NCBI GenBank assembly: GCA_023055505.1
Contig: JALIRH010000050.1
Span: 186,001-250,000, forward strand
DNA: 64,000 bases
Direction of reading: 5' to 3'
From: Callipepla californica brunnescens
Lineage: Eukaryota > Chordata > Aves > Galliformes > Odontophoridae
Part shown: positions 49,782 through 63,157 of the stretch, piece after piece
Layout of the letters: the number at the start of each line of letters is the position of its first letter
Position numbering within the stretch: position 1 is the first letter of the stretch
The notes under the pieces: model-generated
Told to the model about the DNA's origin: nothing
Databases searched by the model: none
The model's input: only the letters and a program-made list of their open reading frames with translations
Position numbers and translations under genes: made by a program

Positions 49782-52282
49782 TTTAGAAAGTTAGAATTTT
49801 CCGAAGTAAATATTAATAGACTCTGACTCTGATATTAACAGACTCTGGTGAACACCAGTTCTATTTCAATAGATACCAGATACATATGTCTCAGGATGCA
49901 TTTTCCATATCAAAAAGCTGGTCATCTCTTGTCATACTTTCAGCTGCTAAAATCTACTTACTAAAATCTTGATCATCAGTAGAATATGCTAATCTGCGGT
50001 TCTCAAAAATTTCTTGAACTGCAATAATTCTTCCCTTTTGCCAAGTATTTTTTCCATGCAAATCACAACAGAATTTATGTCTACTTGCATATGTGTTAGG
50101 TAAGTTTAGAGTCAAAATAGTTTGTATCTTAGATTCACATGGATTGCCCCTCCCCAAAGAAACAGCAGTTTAAACGCAGATGTATTAGATACTAGCTATA
50201 TACATACAGGGCCCATACAACATACTTTTCACTTCAGTCCTCCAGCGTTACAAGAACTGTTCCCAGTTCCATGCTATTACTACCAATGATGTTGCTGCAA
50301 ATAAGAAAATAAACAAAAAGCTATGTTAATTTCAAGCTTCATTAGAGAAAGTGAAAAACCATCAGCACTTACTGAATGAAAATGGACCCAAGTATTGGAG
50401 AAGAAACATCAAAGGGAACCTTTCAAACATTCTCATCTCAGTGCTCTTCTGTATATCTTCTGTCCATTATCTCAAAGAAACCACAACTGGATCGGTTGAT
50501 ATTCTGCAGTAATAGCTGTTTCAAATAACTGAGATATGCAAGGTCAGAGAGTTCAGGAATGGCTGAAACTAGTGTCAGATTAGCTTTAGAAAGGGCAAAT
50601 GCAACTTTAAGATCTATCAGTGGACTTCTTCCCAGCTACAGATATAGATCAGTAGCACTGATGAAGATCACACGCAGTACAAGGCTGCATACAAATCTGT
50701 CCAGCTCTTTTCAGAAAAAGGAAAAATGAAACCTAACTCAGCTGTGCCAGAATAGTCAGAGGAGTTATGAATCTGAGATTAGATGAGAAGAGGGTGAAGA
50801 AGTGCATCAGAATGAAATCTGATTTCTCTTTGGAGACAGACCAGGAGTTCTATCTGATGGAACACATATGCGTAAACAACCTGGCTACCCAGTTGTTTAC
50901 AATCCATTTCCAGAAGAACCAACGTTTTCAGAGATTTGTGAGGCATTCTGATGCTGTCAAGTAACACAGAGCCCAACGGTCTTGCTTAATGGGTTAAACT
51001 TCATGCATTTCTGCTTCATTTCTGGTTCTGCTGTTAGGGTACTTTGGATCCTATGTCTGGAATGTCAAAACATACAGAAATTTTCCAATTTGTTTAAAGT
51101 TTCAGAATTATTTAAACCAATCAAAAATAAGCTATCTTGCAAACTACAGCTATTGTCTTAGTAGGTAATAAATATTTCTGTTGGTGCCTATTATTTACAG
51201 AGACACAGAGCAAAGTGTCTTTTAAGCTTCTTCTGCATTTCTGGAAAACTTGTTTTCCAGCTGGTTATAGTTGATTTCCCATTCAGGGCATGCTCCTATT
51301 TTGTTTTATTTCTGTAACTACTGTGAAAAAATTGCTCAGAGCAAAACACTTAGAGGAACCCTACTTTGTTTAGCATCTCAATTCTAGCATTGCTTAACAT
51401 GAGCTTCTGTAGAAACAGATATTTAACTCTAAATGGCTCACATGACTTTTCTGTAGATGGACCTGATAAGACATCTGATCCAGGCTGAGTCTCTGTAAAA
51501 TGAATTGTGTGTGTGCGCAGGAGGGTTAGTGTTACTCAACCCAAATATCACACCTCTAGTTTCACTGTAATTATTCTTTATGAGTACTACGGAGATTTTG
51601 CTCTTAATATTCCTCATAGTTGCAAAAATTACCAATGTATCCTTAATAGGAAGATTCCCGAGGCCAGAAATTCACTAATTAAGTAGAAATTAAGTCAACT
51701 CAGTAGAAATGTCAGTAAGAAAAGTTTAAAAAGCAGCTAGTGAGGATTTGACATCCGCTCTCACAGATGAATGCACCTTCATGAAGGAAGAGACAACAAA
51801 GCCTTTGGAGAAAATTAAGGTATGAAGGAACATCTGAAGTTGTAATTTTGTGTCTATTTATTCTCTGTTCTCCCCTTCTCCCTGGGGAAATGAGGGAAAG
51901 GCTTTTGTGCCTTAAGGCGATAGAAGAACTAGATCCCATTTTAGGCTGAGATTAAATTATCCCCTAACTTGTGAGGAAGAGGAGTAGGAGCTAGCTGAGA
52001 TTCTGAAATATCCTGTAACCTTGGAGGGCCACGAGCTATGGCAAAACAAGCTCCAAGACTGCATTTGCCATTTCCACAGCTGTTATCATACTGGAGAGTT
52101 GCTGCAACGAGCAGATTTTACAGGGTGTTTCTCCCTCCTTTACTGTTACTAACATATGAAATCTACTCCAAGGAAATTCTCATTATCACTTTGACTTTGC
52201 CCTTTTTGTTATTGAATTTTACAGCCTTTTCTCTTTGCAAATGCTTGAACTGCAATTAGGAAGGCTTCTGTATGTGGCTCTT

Positions 52283-52300
52283 AAAAAAAATAAAAATAAT

Positions 52301-52330
<30 letters not shown>
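52283..52330. repeat. A-rich block with (TA)n
   Basis: A runs broken by T, followed by about eight TA units at 52310-52327. Confidence 0.93.
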
Positions 52331-52331
<1 letters not shown>

Positions 52332-53179
52332 ATCTTTTGCATGCCAAAACTGATAATTAACCTGTGAGTCAGCTGCTGAGTGCTTTGTTAGAATAGATTT
52401 TCCTTTTTCTTAAATCATTCCTCTTAGAGCCCACTTACAATCATTCTTATTAATCTGTTAAGCTTTATTACGCTATATGGAAATAAGTTCTAAAGGTTTA
52501 CTGCGTTCTTGGCTCTTGGATGTGCTGACAAGTTCCCACAGAAAGGACATGATAGGTGGGTTAAACACACTTTAAATTTTATTCTCACTTAAAATTGTGT
52601 CATATTTTCTTTATTAGGACCAAGGCTAGTAAGCATAGGTCAATGAGTTTGACATCATCTGCTTAATTACATAGCTTTGAAGAAGCTTCCCCTTAAAACT
52701 GTGTCTGTAAGCAATTTGTCTGTAAAAAATGTTACAATATTAAAAACAGCTTGGATGTCATTTAAACCAACATTGGAACTGGAATTTACTCACTAGCCAG
52801 CAGGTGGAGATGTAAGTCTAATAATTACTACAGAAACCAGCTATTTGGCAGTCCTTGATACAACTGAAGTTTTGTATAACGCAATTTAACTGAGGTTAAA
52901 TTTCTTAATAAGCATTTGATGAGACAGATTAAATCTGTCTGCAGTTAAGGCCCATCTATCAGCCTTCCTTGTCAAAGATATTCTTACAGTCTATGGTCAG
53001 CTGTGCCCACAGTGCTTAAGAAAATTTAATATTCAAGAACATGCTAACAAAAGGAGGAGAGTTAAGCATGTAATCATTCAACATTTTCTAATACTTGACC
53101 ATTTGCTATCAAGGATCTGAAACAAGCTTCATCAGTATTCTATCGCTCAAGTCACAAAACTGTAACAGAATATATATAC

Positions 53180-53872
53180 AAACTGGGAGAAGTACTCCTT
53201 AAGAATAGCGCTCATAAGAAGGACTTAAGGGTTCTTGTTTATGAAAAACTGAAGTGACACAGCAGTGTGTGCTTGCAAGCTTGAAGGCCAATGTTACGAG
53301 ACGTGTCCCACAGGGCAAGGGAGGTGATCGTTCCCCTTTATTCTGCCCTTGTGAGGCCCCATCTGGAGTATCACATCCAGGTCTGAGGCACCCAACGTGG
53401 GAAAGATGTGGAGCTTTCAGAGAAGGTCCAGAGGAGAGCCATGAAGATGACCCAAGAGGTGGAGCACCTCTCCTATGAAGATAAGAAAAAGGAACTGGGC
53501 TTGATCCACCTGGAAAAGAGCGAGCTGCAAGGAGAATCATTGCAGCCTTCCACTATTTAAAGGGAGTTTGTAAATGTGAGGAAAATAAACTTTCTACATG
53601 GGTAAATAATGATAGGATAAGGGGGAATTGTTTTAAACAAAAGAGAGAATTGGATTAGATGCTGGGGGAAATATTTCACTGAAAGGGTGGGGAGGTGCTG
53701 GCATAGGCTGCCCAGAGAGGCTGTGGATGCTCCGTCCCTGGAGCTGTTCAAGATCAGGTTGGATGGAGCCCTAGGCAATCTGATCTAGTGCTTGATCTTG
53801 CCTGTGGCAAGAGGGCTGGAACTTGATGAACTTTCAGGTCCCTTCCAATCTAAGCCATTCTATGTTTCAGTG
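53180..53872 (+). mobile_element. CR1 LINE, 3'-end fragment (about 0.7 kb)
   Basis: Plus-strand CR1 fragment covering the late RT ORF and 3' UTR. Landmarks are CAGCAGTGTGTGCTTGCAAG near 53261, GAGGCCCCATCTGGAGTATC near 53352, AGGTCCAGAGGAGAGCCATG near 53424, GGCTGCCCAGAGAGGCTGTG near 53706 and a final CTAAGCCATTCTATGTTTCA. It is 5' truncated with many stops. Two open frames across it (53540-53199 minus, 53254-53478 plus) are accidental. Confidence 0.92.
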
Positions 53873-54792
53873 AAAGCACACATAGAGCCACTCATTCAAA
53901 AACCCTATTTTGATAAGTTTTGAGTCTTTTCATGTCTACAGAAACTATAAGTGTGTGATTACCTTTCAGAAGATTTAGGAATGTCTTTAATGCATTCCAT
54001 CAAGAAAATCACAATATTCTGTTTTGACATTAAAAAATTATGAATCTATAAAAATCATTATAAGAAATATTATTGGAAATTGTCTTGGATAGCAATAGCA
54101 TTTTGTGATAAAAAAAACAACAAATGCCAATAACGTCTGCTAAAAGTTCTCTTCTACAGAACAATAACAGTATCCCTATTTAGCAGGAATAGAAATGCAA
54201 ACAATTACTGTACTATAAGATAAAGCATAAATTTTAGGGCAGTGCTGTTGAACATTTAAAGCCATTTCTTTGCCTTTTTTTATGCTGCTTGATATAACGT
54301 CATATAAACCAATACTGAAATCAATAGGGTCCATATGATTTACCTCCATCAACTTATCATTCTGAAACCAGAACTATACACATAGGCAACTTATACCAAA
54401 AGACTGTTCTTACCTGAACGCCCTTTGAACAAGTCAGGAATGAACAAAGATTATGCTTTACTGCCACTTAAATTGTCACTCTGTCAAAAAGAATCACCAC
54501 AGAATGGACTAAGCAGCAAAACATATCACAAAGAAGCAATTCAGAGACCTAAAATATTTCCTGTGGAGTAAGAACTCAGTAACTTCACTTTTCCTTTGGT
54601 GACTTCTGTGAAAGCTACTGGTGCTTCTCGGAAACCTCTTCATCTGCAGACGATGGGTTGAAAATACATCATCAAACAACTTTTTTCCCTGCTGTTTACC
54701 TTCTCCTCGCATATTCTCAGTGCTCCAAAAAGGAAAAATGTTGCTGCTCTCCTGCTGCGCTCCTGGTTTATCACCATCTCCTCCTCTCCAAA

Positions 54793-54837
54793 CTCCACGC
54801 ACATCCACAGGCCATTTGCCTGTGGATCTGAGTGGAG
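54793..54837. other. Near-perfect 45-nt hairpin (inverted repeat)
   Basis: The arms 54793-54812 and 54818-54837 pair at 18 of 20 positions around a 5-nt loop (CATTT). The inner ten pairs, ATCCACAGGC with GCCTGTGGAT, are uninterrupted. It is short for a microRNA precursor, so no RNA gene is claimed. Confidence 0.85.
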
Positions 54838-57800
54838 ACCTGTCCTAGCACAAAAGCACCAGAGTGGTTATACAGAATCACCTAAATTTTCTGCAGAGAA
54901 CCAGGAGTCAGCAGGGAATGGTGTCTCCTCTTTCACTCCAGGCACTTCATTCTCTGTCATGGGCAATTGACTCATGCAATTTCATACCTACAACACTTTT
55001 TGGTGCTTTCTGCCTAACAGCACTAGCTTAGAATGTATGCCCATGAGGTCCTAGGTGCTAAGTCCTAGTTTATGGAGCAACAAATGTCAATTTTTTGAGT
55101 CTTATTTATTCACTGTCTCTCAGTAGAAATTCACAACATTTTATAAATAAACTAGCACATCAAAACTTAGGATGTTCATCATAATTTTTGCCTCACAGGC
55201 TGCTGGAGGCACTTGCCTTTGCATCTTGGCAAAAGTCATCTTACAGCTAGGAAAAACATATTTTGGTTACTTAGATGAAAAGAAAACAAATGCTAGAACG
55301 CCTGGCGATGATTCAGAATGTGATCTTGTTTGTTTTACTTGTAAGATACTCATTATGCCAAAACCTGTACCAAACTTTCCTGATATTTATTCAAAATTGG
55401 CATTAACTCTCTTTTTTTCTCAGTTGAGTGTTTAATAAGTTATCAATTCACAGATAAGTGCTAGAGTTAAAAATGACAGCAATGCATACTAGGCACAACG
55501 GCTACCAGAGTGATGGCTACCGGCTGTTTCTGTATAACTAAAATTCAATCACCAATAGCCCAGCATCAGAGAAGAAACTGTTCTGAGAGGGTAGCTGCAG
55601 ACACTGCCCTGCATCTGATTCAGTTCAATGTTTCATTAAACACTTGCATTCAGCAACCCTACTCTGTGGGGCTTCACATATTTACATTTTGACTAACTGT
55701 ACTTGCTTGGAACTTGTGCCCCTAAGGTCCTAGATGCTGGTCTCTGGTCTGCAAAGGGAGCTGAAGCGCAAGATGAAATTGTTCTGTAAATTTGTACCAT
55801 CTAGAACTTTCAGAGAAGATTCTATGCGTGAAATACCTGGTGTCCAATGGATCTGAGTTTTAAGACATGCATAAAGACCACTAATTATTACCAGGATAAC
55901 AAGATGATTTATAAACATTTACCCAGCAGGAAGCATCGCTTCTGAATTGAACAAATTATCTGGAGTCACAGAAGTGGTACATGCTCCATTTTTGGCTGAG
56001 GAAATAGAGGAACCCTGGATGCACCAACAAAATCTAAACACATCATATATCTTGATTCATCTCGTTCTCACAATCTGAACTTAGAAAAGAGTTTGTCAGT
56101 TCCACAAACTTCAACATTACAATAGGCTTTAAACTAATTGGAGGACTAACCAGAATTTAAAGACCTGGCAAGCTGGAGAAATGAAGAAACATGTTTTAAG
56201 TATCAAGTATCACACTGAACTAGGCACAACAAAGACACATCACCTTTTTAGCCATGGCATTTAAACAGATATAGGGATAAATGCCTTGCATTTAAACAGG
56301 TAAAATCTGAATTAAAAAAAGGAGATGGATGAAAACTTGGCTACATACTAGTTCTGCAAAAAAAAAAAAACCATGCAAAGATTACGCCAGAACAGAACAA
56401 CATCAAGTAAATAGAAATAGGTATGCAGACTCTGATGTAGATAGGTTTGCTCACCTGTTCTACTACAAAAACAAAAAGGCTTTGGCTGTTGCAGTATCTG
56501 CTCTTAGTATAGCTCTCAGGCTAAATGGAAAGAGTCCAGAGAAAGGCAAAGATAATCCTCAGCAATATATCATATGATATTAAAAGAGAGTGAAAAATAA
56601 TAATTTTCTTGAAAATGAACAGTCAACTGATCTGACATCAGTTCTCAAGTACTTATAAGTTGTTCTCCCAGTGTGCAGTGTTCAGGATAAAACAGAAGAG
56701 AGTTAAAGCTGGTTAGCTATTATGAATGAGAAGAGTACTAAAGCACTGACTCTATAATAAACTGTGTGACTTTGCATCACTGGAGATTTAAAACTAGGCT
56801 ACTCTACTGGAAATCTTATAAAAAGATGGGTGAGGCTAAGTGGATGAAGCAGGAGACTCCTAACAATTCCTCCTAGTCCCTGATTTTCATACTTCCAGCA
56901 TATAATGCATTAAGTTCTTTAAAGTGGACGCCAGAAACTTGTCTTCATCCCCAGGGCTAAGGGGATCCGATGCCAAGTCAGCTAGGCAGTCAGAATTATT
57001 CACTATAGACTAAGAATCAGGTGTACACTCACAGGTAAAGATGTTTCTAAAGCAGACCTAGTTCAGTGCTAGCTGTGAAAAAAGAACCACGGGCATTGAA
57101 GGGCAAAGTACTATAGCACTGTGGAATGTCTGGAAAATCTTACAGAATAAGAGGGAAATAACTCCCACCAACTGCCCATACTGGACAGTAATTGTAAATT
57201 TAACACAATGAACAAATATAGAACATGCATTAAGTACAGATTTGGAAGCTGCTTGGCACAGTGAAGGGTCTAACAAAATCAGTAATTGGTTTTAGTCTTT
57301 TACTGGGGGCAACTAAGCATAGACATACACTAGACAGCAATAGTCATTCTTTAAAAAAGCAATGACCAACAAGCTCAAACAACTTGAAATAGCAGTGGAT
57401 GCAGAAGTCAATCCCAACATGACGCTGGTAAACATTACAGTGACTTCTGCATGGAAGGGAAGGATGTTTTTCTATTTATTAGTACAGATGGGTGTCACCT
57501 AATTCTGACTGAATGTTGTAGAGAATAAGGCTTGAGAATAGTTAGAAATATAAATAACTATTTCAGAATGGTGATTTCTTTTTCATTACTGAAAATTTTT
57601 CAGACACAATTTTATAATTTTGAAAACCAAATCATCTCTACCAATAGTATATTGATAGCTTTAAATGGCTCACCTGGATACATTAAGCAATGCATCTCTA
57701 CCATTTTCTTGGCCACCATCCCAGCCTTTTTTTAATGTTCAGAAATATTAAATTCATGTCCAGAAACTACTTAGTTTTCCAATTACTGGTAGTTTTGATG

Positions 57801-59116
57801 ACCCACACTATGTATCTGCCCTAGCATATGGGCATATCAACTAGCAAGCTCTGAAGTTTATACTTGTGGGAAGTAGCAGGCTAACAGCTCCAGAAACATT
57901 ACACTCGAGATGTTTATGCTTTTATCGTAATTATGAAATCCAATTATAAAAGAAAATTGGAAACATGAGTTTCCACAGAAGCAGAAATAGCATAGCTACT
58001 TTGGCACTGCAACACCAAGTTTACAGAGATTTGGTCCCGTTCGCCTAAGGAGACATGAGGCACTAGTAATGTTCAAGTGAAAAGTCGTGTATCCAACATG
58101 AATCTACTCAATTCAACTAGTATGTAGGAATCAACTATTTGCCGAAATGATTCTTATGAGGTTGGAAAAATCATACCAGCAGCAGATCTTATAACTGATA
58201 TTTTTTAATCTAAGAGACCGTGCTCTTTGTAGAGGCCTCTCTTTTGAACTGGCCTTCAGAGAAAATGTACTGCTTGTATAGAACCTCTACACCAAAATTC
58301 TACTAAGAAGAAAGAGAAAATAATGGAATATTAATATCTTAACTCATAAATGCTGCATATCAGTGTTTGTATTTTTCACTGAAAGAATTCTGAAATTTTC
58401 ATGGGGCCGCAGGTGGACAGCAGTTTGTAAAAGCTGTTGTTATCTCCACTATTATTTCTTCTACAAACCACTGCTTGTCAAAACAATAAATCAAGACCCT
58501 AAATTGCACAAACTCACACTAGCTGGCAACTGCTTTTCTGTAGAATAGTGCCTTTGCATCAAATATTCCTATAGCACAATTCAAAACAGTAGATTATACT
58601 CAGGCTGTGAAAAAAAAAAAGAACAACTGTTTCTGGTTGTGAGAAGTTATTTATAAGTTTATAGGCAGAAATCAGCCATAAAAGAAACAGACTATAAAGC
58701 ACTGGGAGCTACAGAACAGAAATCTCGATCCTTTACTCTCTGTAAATTTCAGAAAATGATCGTAAAATTGTAAAAGTACTTGTCGATTTGAAATGCAGCC
58801 TATGCAGAGAGTTTCTTTGTACCACCATGTTGTTGAAAATATTTATAAATAGTGAAAGTCAGGAATTGTGGAAAAACTAATACTTATAAGCTAGAGTATA
58901 TTAAATTCCAATAAAAGAGAAACCTGACAACAGCTTACATAGTAATAATACAATTGTAAATGTGCAAATCAACAGATAATCTAGTGCCAGGTAATCTAAC
59001 GCACAACTGATCACATTGAAGCCATGCGTTATATTGAAGGCTGAGAGTCTGTTAGGCAAGGGAACAACTTGCCAATTACCTAATTTCATTCACAGAGCAG
59101 AATCAAACTTTTACTA

Positions 59117-59290
59117 GAACCACAGAATTGTAGGGCTTGAAAGGGACCTCTGGGAATCAAGTCCAATCCCCTGCTACAGCAGGTTCACTACATTAGGTTC
59201 CACAGGAAAGTGCCTAAGAGGGTCTTGAAAATCTCCAAAGAGGGAAACTCCACAGACTCTGGGCAGCTTAACTTCTGGCAGAAGTACATC
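59117..59290 (-). mobile_element. CR1 LINE, 3'-end fragment
   Basis: Minus-strand CR1 tail. The plus strand reads ACCACAGAATTGTAGGGCTT, GAAAGGGACCTCTGGGAATC, CAAGTCCAATCCCCTGCTAC, then GCAGGTTCACTACATTAGG and AAAATCTCCAAAGAGGG, the reverse complement of a CR1 3' end of the CR1-Y/X type. Similarity fades after the GGGCAGCTTAAC at about 59262. It lies in GALNTL6 sense orientation. Confidence 0.88.
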
Positions 59291-61179
59291 CATAATACAT
59301 GAATGCCACATACTACTGTGAACCTCATTCCTACAACCTTGGCTGCACTTGTACCCAAAGCAGCCTTAGGATGGTGAAGGTTTTCTATTCTTATTTCATA
59401 AAAGGGAAACTGTGTACGAAGCACTGAAATCTCAGCAAATGTTACAAAGCATCTTCTAATTGGCTAGCAAAGTATTTGCCAAGCTATTCTTCCATTCCTT
59501 TGTGAGAATTATGTGACTCTCCAGCTTTGACTCCCTTTTGGGAGGTCTGGTGATGACAGCTCTATATCAGAATGCGAACAGGCCATTATGGAAAGGAACC
59601 CTTAAAGACCAAATGGTATTTCACATACCAAAACTCCACTATCTTTCCCAGACAGATGCTGGAAGTTGTGGTATTCAGTAAGCAGCAGAACACTCCCCTC
59701 ATTTCCATTCTGAGCTGCAGTTCCATGGTAATGCTGTCAGGTCTTGCTCATACCTTTCACTCCCCTAATGTATCATGAAGACACACCTCAACCAAAACTG
59801 CTCTGAGGAGCTGCGCAGCCCTTCCTATCATAAACTATATTAGTTGTCTCCACTATGTGATTTTTTTTTCGAAATAGTTTTTTTGAGCTGAATTCTTGAT
59901 GTTTTCTTGTCCCATTGCTGATGGCACCAAAGGACACTAATGCCTGTTTTCAGATGGTACATGATAAAGCCAACTGATGTTACAAAAGTGCTGACAGGAA
60001 ATAAAGATCAGTCATCCCCAACAGGCTTGAGCATATCAAATTCCTGCTTTAAAATTCCACAGAGCTTTTAGCCCAGACAGGATAGTAGATCATGTACACT
60101 AACATGCTCTATATCACAGTGCATTGTGGTAACAAGATTGCCCTATTATTTTAAATGGCAATTGCTTCGGTTAGGTAAAATCCTCCAGAGGACAGCATGT
60201 TTTGCACCACAGAAAGAGAAGCAGTACCATCAGAGCTTGTGAGCAATGGCCCAATCTCTACCATGGCAGAGAAACAAGCCAATGAAAGACACAAGCCATG
60301 ATGAACTTTGCCACAGAGGAGGTAAACATCTCTGATGCTCCCGATTTATAGACCAGAAGAACATTTTACAAGTTATCTCAAGTTTTGCTGAACAATCAGG
60401 GACCCTGGGATCAAGCCACTGAGCATCATCATGGTGTAGTGGTGATTTCACATTTATCTTACAAAGACCGCTTCCCACAAAACAGCAGAATCAATTTGCT
60501 CTGTGTCTGATACTCAGCCCTAAGTGCATCAGAGAGAAACAACATGAAGTCTCCTTCAGAATGTATCACAGAGTTGTACGTGCATCAAAAGAGAAAAATC
60601 ACTGCAGTCAACTGTGATGGGCTGCAAGTGCAACAAATCAGCTGAACACTATATAAAATGTCTATTGCTTCCATGGCATACAACAGAGGGAAATGAAAAA
60701 AAGAAGTTCAGAGACTCTGAGGGAAAAAAATAATAAATATATGTATATTTTAAGAAAAAAATAATTCCAGAAATGCTAGCTCAGCTACTTACTGGAATTC
60801 AGTCAGCTCCATGCTACTGTCACTGCAAAGCCTATCTGACCACACTTCTGCTGAGCCAGCAGCAAATGCTGCTGAAGTCCACTAGAGCAGTATATTGATC
60901 ACATGCAGATGGAAAGAAAACACACCATTCAGATGATGCAGTGACTAAGTTTGGGTCTTCTCCAGTTTGATCTGTTTTTATGTACATTAAGGCTGATATG
61001 ACCTTTACTGCTGAACATGGGCTGGCATTTCAAGTGAGGGGAAAAACTCATCCACACAGTTTTTGGAACTCATAGTCATTATTTAACTTGGGCAATTTTC
61101 CACTTTGTTAAGGATCAACTAAGATCTGATGCTGTTAGCAAGAAACATTGGTACTAGAATACAAATAGCAAAATACTTA

Positions 61180-61201
61180 AATATATATATATATGTATAT
61201 A
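61180..61201. repeat. Short (AT)n tract
   Basis: AT units interrupted by one G. Confidence 0.92.
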
Positions 61202-62665
61202 TTCCTACTGCTTAAAAAATAGTAACATCATAATTATAGTTCTGGCTGAATCCATTTCTAGCTTTAGCATATGCACCTAAAGGAAAATGGTTATGCCTCT
61301 TTAATTCTGTAGAAGCTGTCTCAGTCAATTAAGTTACTGATACTTTAACGTGAGTTCCGTAACATTTACGTTATTTGTTGTAAGTATTAAAAGCTTCAGG
61401 TGTCAACAGAGAAGGCCCTAGGAGAAAAACAGTACTGACTTTCAATTAGAAAGCAATTTCTTAACTAAGCAAAAATATTGATCATTAAAAACACTTCAAC
61501 CCTAGCCATTCTTGGCAGTGGGTATGACTGAGCAAACATTGTCCTAGCTCAGCCAGTCTTCGATTCTGCTACCAAACGTGGAGTGGGCACAGTGAGTCTC
61601 TGTGCAGGTCTGCTTTTCAACCTGCACCCCTCTGATTTGGACTCTGTGATGGGGAAAACAAAGGAAGGCTCTTCTTGATTTATTTAGGAATCAGGAAGTG
61701 TGCTTTTCTGGGGAGGCAGTGACTCAAATTGCAAGAGATTTACACATCACATGTTCTTTGTGAAGCCATTTATCTGTGTGTGTTACATATGCAGGCAGGG
61801 CAAGGCGGGCACCGACTGCTGCCACATTGGTAACAACAGTTCGTGCAAAATCGTCTCATCTGTTCTGTAGTGTATGAAACCTTGTCTGTTCTATTAGCTT
61901 CCTTCAAGTATCTCCTCCTCAGTCCCCTTGTTTTTGAGAGATGAATATGACAAACTGTAAATGAGCGAAACCGCTGATAAGAATCTCTCTAGCTGCAATA
62001 GCTAAGTTTTACTTGCACACAAATTCTGAATGCTGAACCAAATTATAGGATCTATGAGGTGACTTTCAGTAAGCAGCAAGAAATTACAGCTGGTCAGAGA
62101 ACCAGGAAGACTAGTGGAAGAGTAGGGGGGCATCTAGCAACTCTGGTGCACTCTGTGATTGCATTTGCTGCATCTGTGTTGAAGAGTCACCACACTGGCA
62201 GTAGGAGGAAAGTACTCCATCAGCACTTAAACCAGTGCAGGATAGAGACTGATGTGCCTAGATAAGGCACTGATAGGTAAAAAAAACAACAAGGAAAACA
62301 ATGAAAATAAGCCACGTGCTGAAATTACCTACTTTTTCTCAATATACCAGTCACAGCATGGATACAAGGGTCATGCTCTGCATGACTCAGATCCTCTCCT
62401 TTCAAATGATGCAGTCTGGGCCAGAAACACTGATTTTCTGTTCTGTTGCTATTGCTTCCAGGTTTTGTTTTGAGGAGGGGAAAATGCTGACTTTTTAAGT
62501 TGTCAAAATCTGCAGTGTGGCACTTCAGACAGGCATGAGCATCACAGCAAGTCTGCCTGCCAGCCCTGCTGGGATACATGCTGAACAAGAGACCTAGAGA
62601 CACCAAACCACATCTGCCTGCCTGGCCCCACTCTGCTGGTGAGGATTAATTCCAGCTGAGAATTA

Positions 62666-62685
62666 AAAAAATAAATAAATAAAAA
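62666..62685. repeat. Short (AAAT)n tract
   Basis: Four AAAT-like units about 120 bp before the probable solo LTR. Confidence 0.9.
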
Positions 62686-62802
62686 CATACAATTTTATGA
62701 AGCGTAGAAAATAATTCCCTTAAATAAGCTGTTCTATATAATATTGGTATTACAGGCTGTCTTATCAAGAATTATATCCAGATCTGCTTGATGCTGTTCA
62801 GG

Positions 62803-63157
62803 TGTGGGAATACAAGAAAGTAAATTCATAGCAGAAGCTCTGGAGCAGGATAAACAGCATGAGAAAGGGAAGCTGAGAACCAAGGACACTCCAGAAGAAA
62901 AGGAAAACAAGTTCAAGTAAGCTGTGTGGTGGCAGACCCCAACAGGAGGAAGAGTGCATGGCTTGGAACAACTCATGACCCTGATTGAATAAGCACCTGC
63001 ATGCCTGGTTAAGGAGTGTTTGTGGAGTGTTTTGTTGACATGTAAAGGTGGATGGGAAAGTTAAAAGAGAAATCTTGTGAATGTACATAAGGGATGTTAG
63101 AACCTGTAATAAACAATTTGGATCATCCATATCTGACTCTGTGCCTCAGATGCTGCA
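62803..63157 (+). mobile_element. Probable solo LTR of an endogenous retrovirus, with 6-bp target duplication
   Basis: A 355-bp segment starts TGTGGGAATA and ends ATGCTGCA. It is flanked on both sides by the same hexamer, TTCAGG (62797-62802 and 63158-63163). TG...CA termini plus a 6-bp duplication are what a solo LTR looks like. An AATAAA polyadenylation signal lies at 63108-63113, about 45 bp before the 3' end, where an LTR would have it. No internal retroviral sequence is present, consistent with recombination between two LTRs. The family is not identified. Caution: GATGCTG precedes both hexamers except for a CA insertion in the right copy, so a longer imperfect repeat from another insertion type is possible. 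It is antisense to GALNTL6, 0.5 kb upstream of the FDW exon. Confidence 0.62.

Noticed and set aside
53199..53540. 113-codon minus-strand frame
   Set aside because: It lies on the antisense strand of a CR1 fragment, whose higher GC content gives spuriously open frames.
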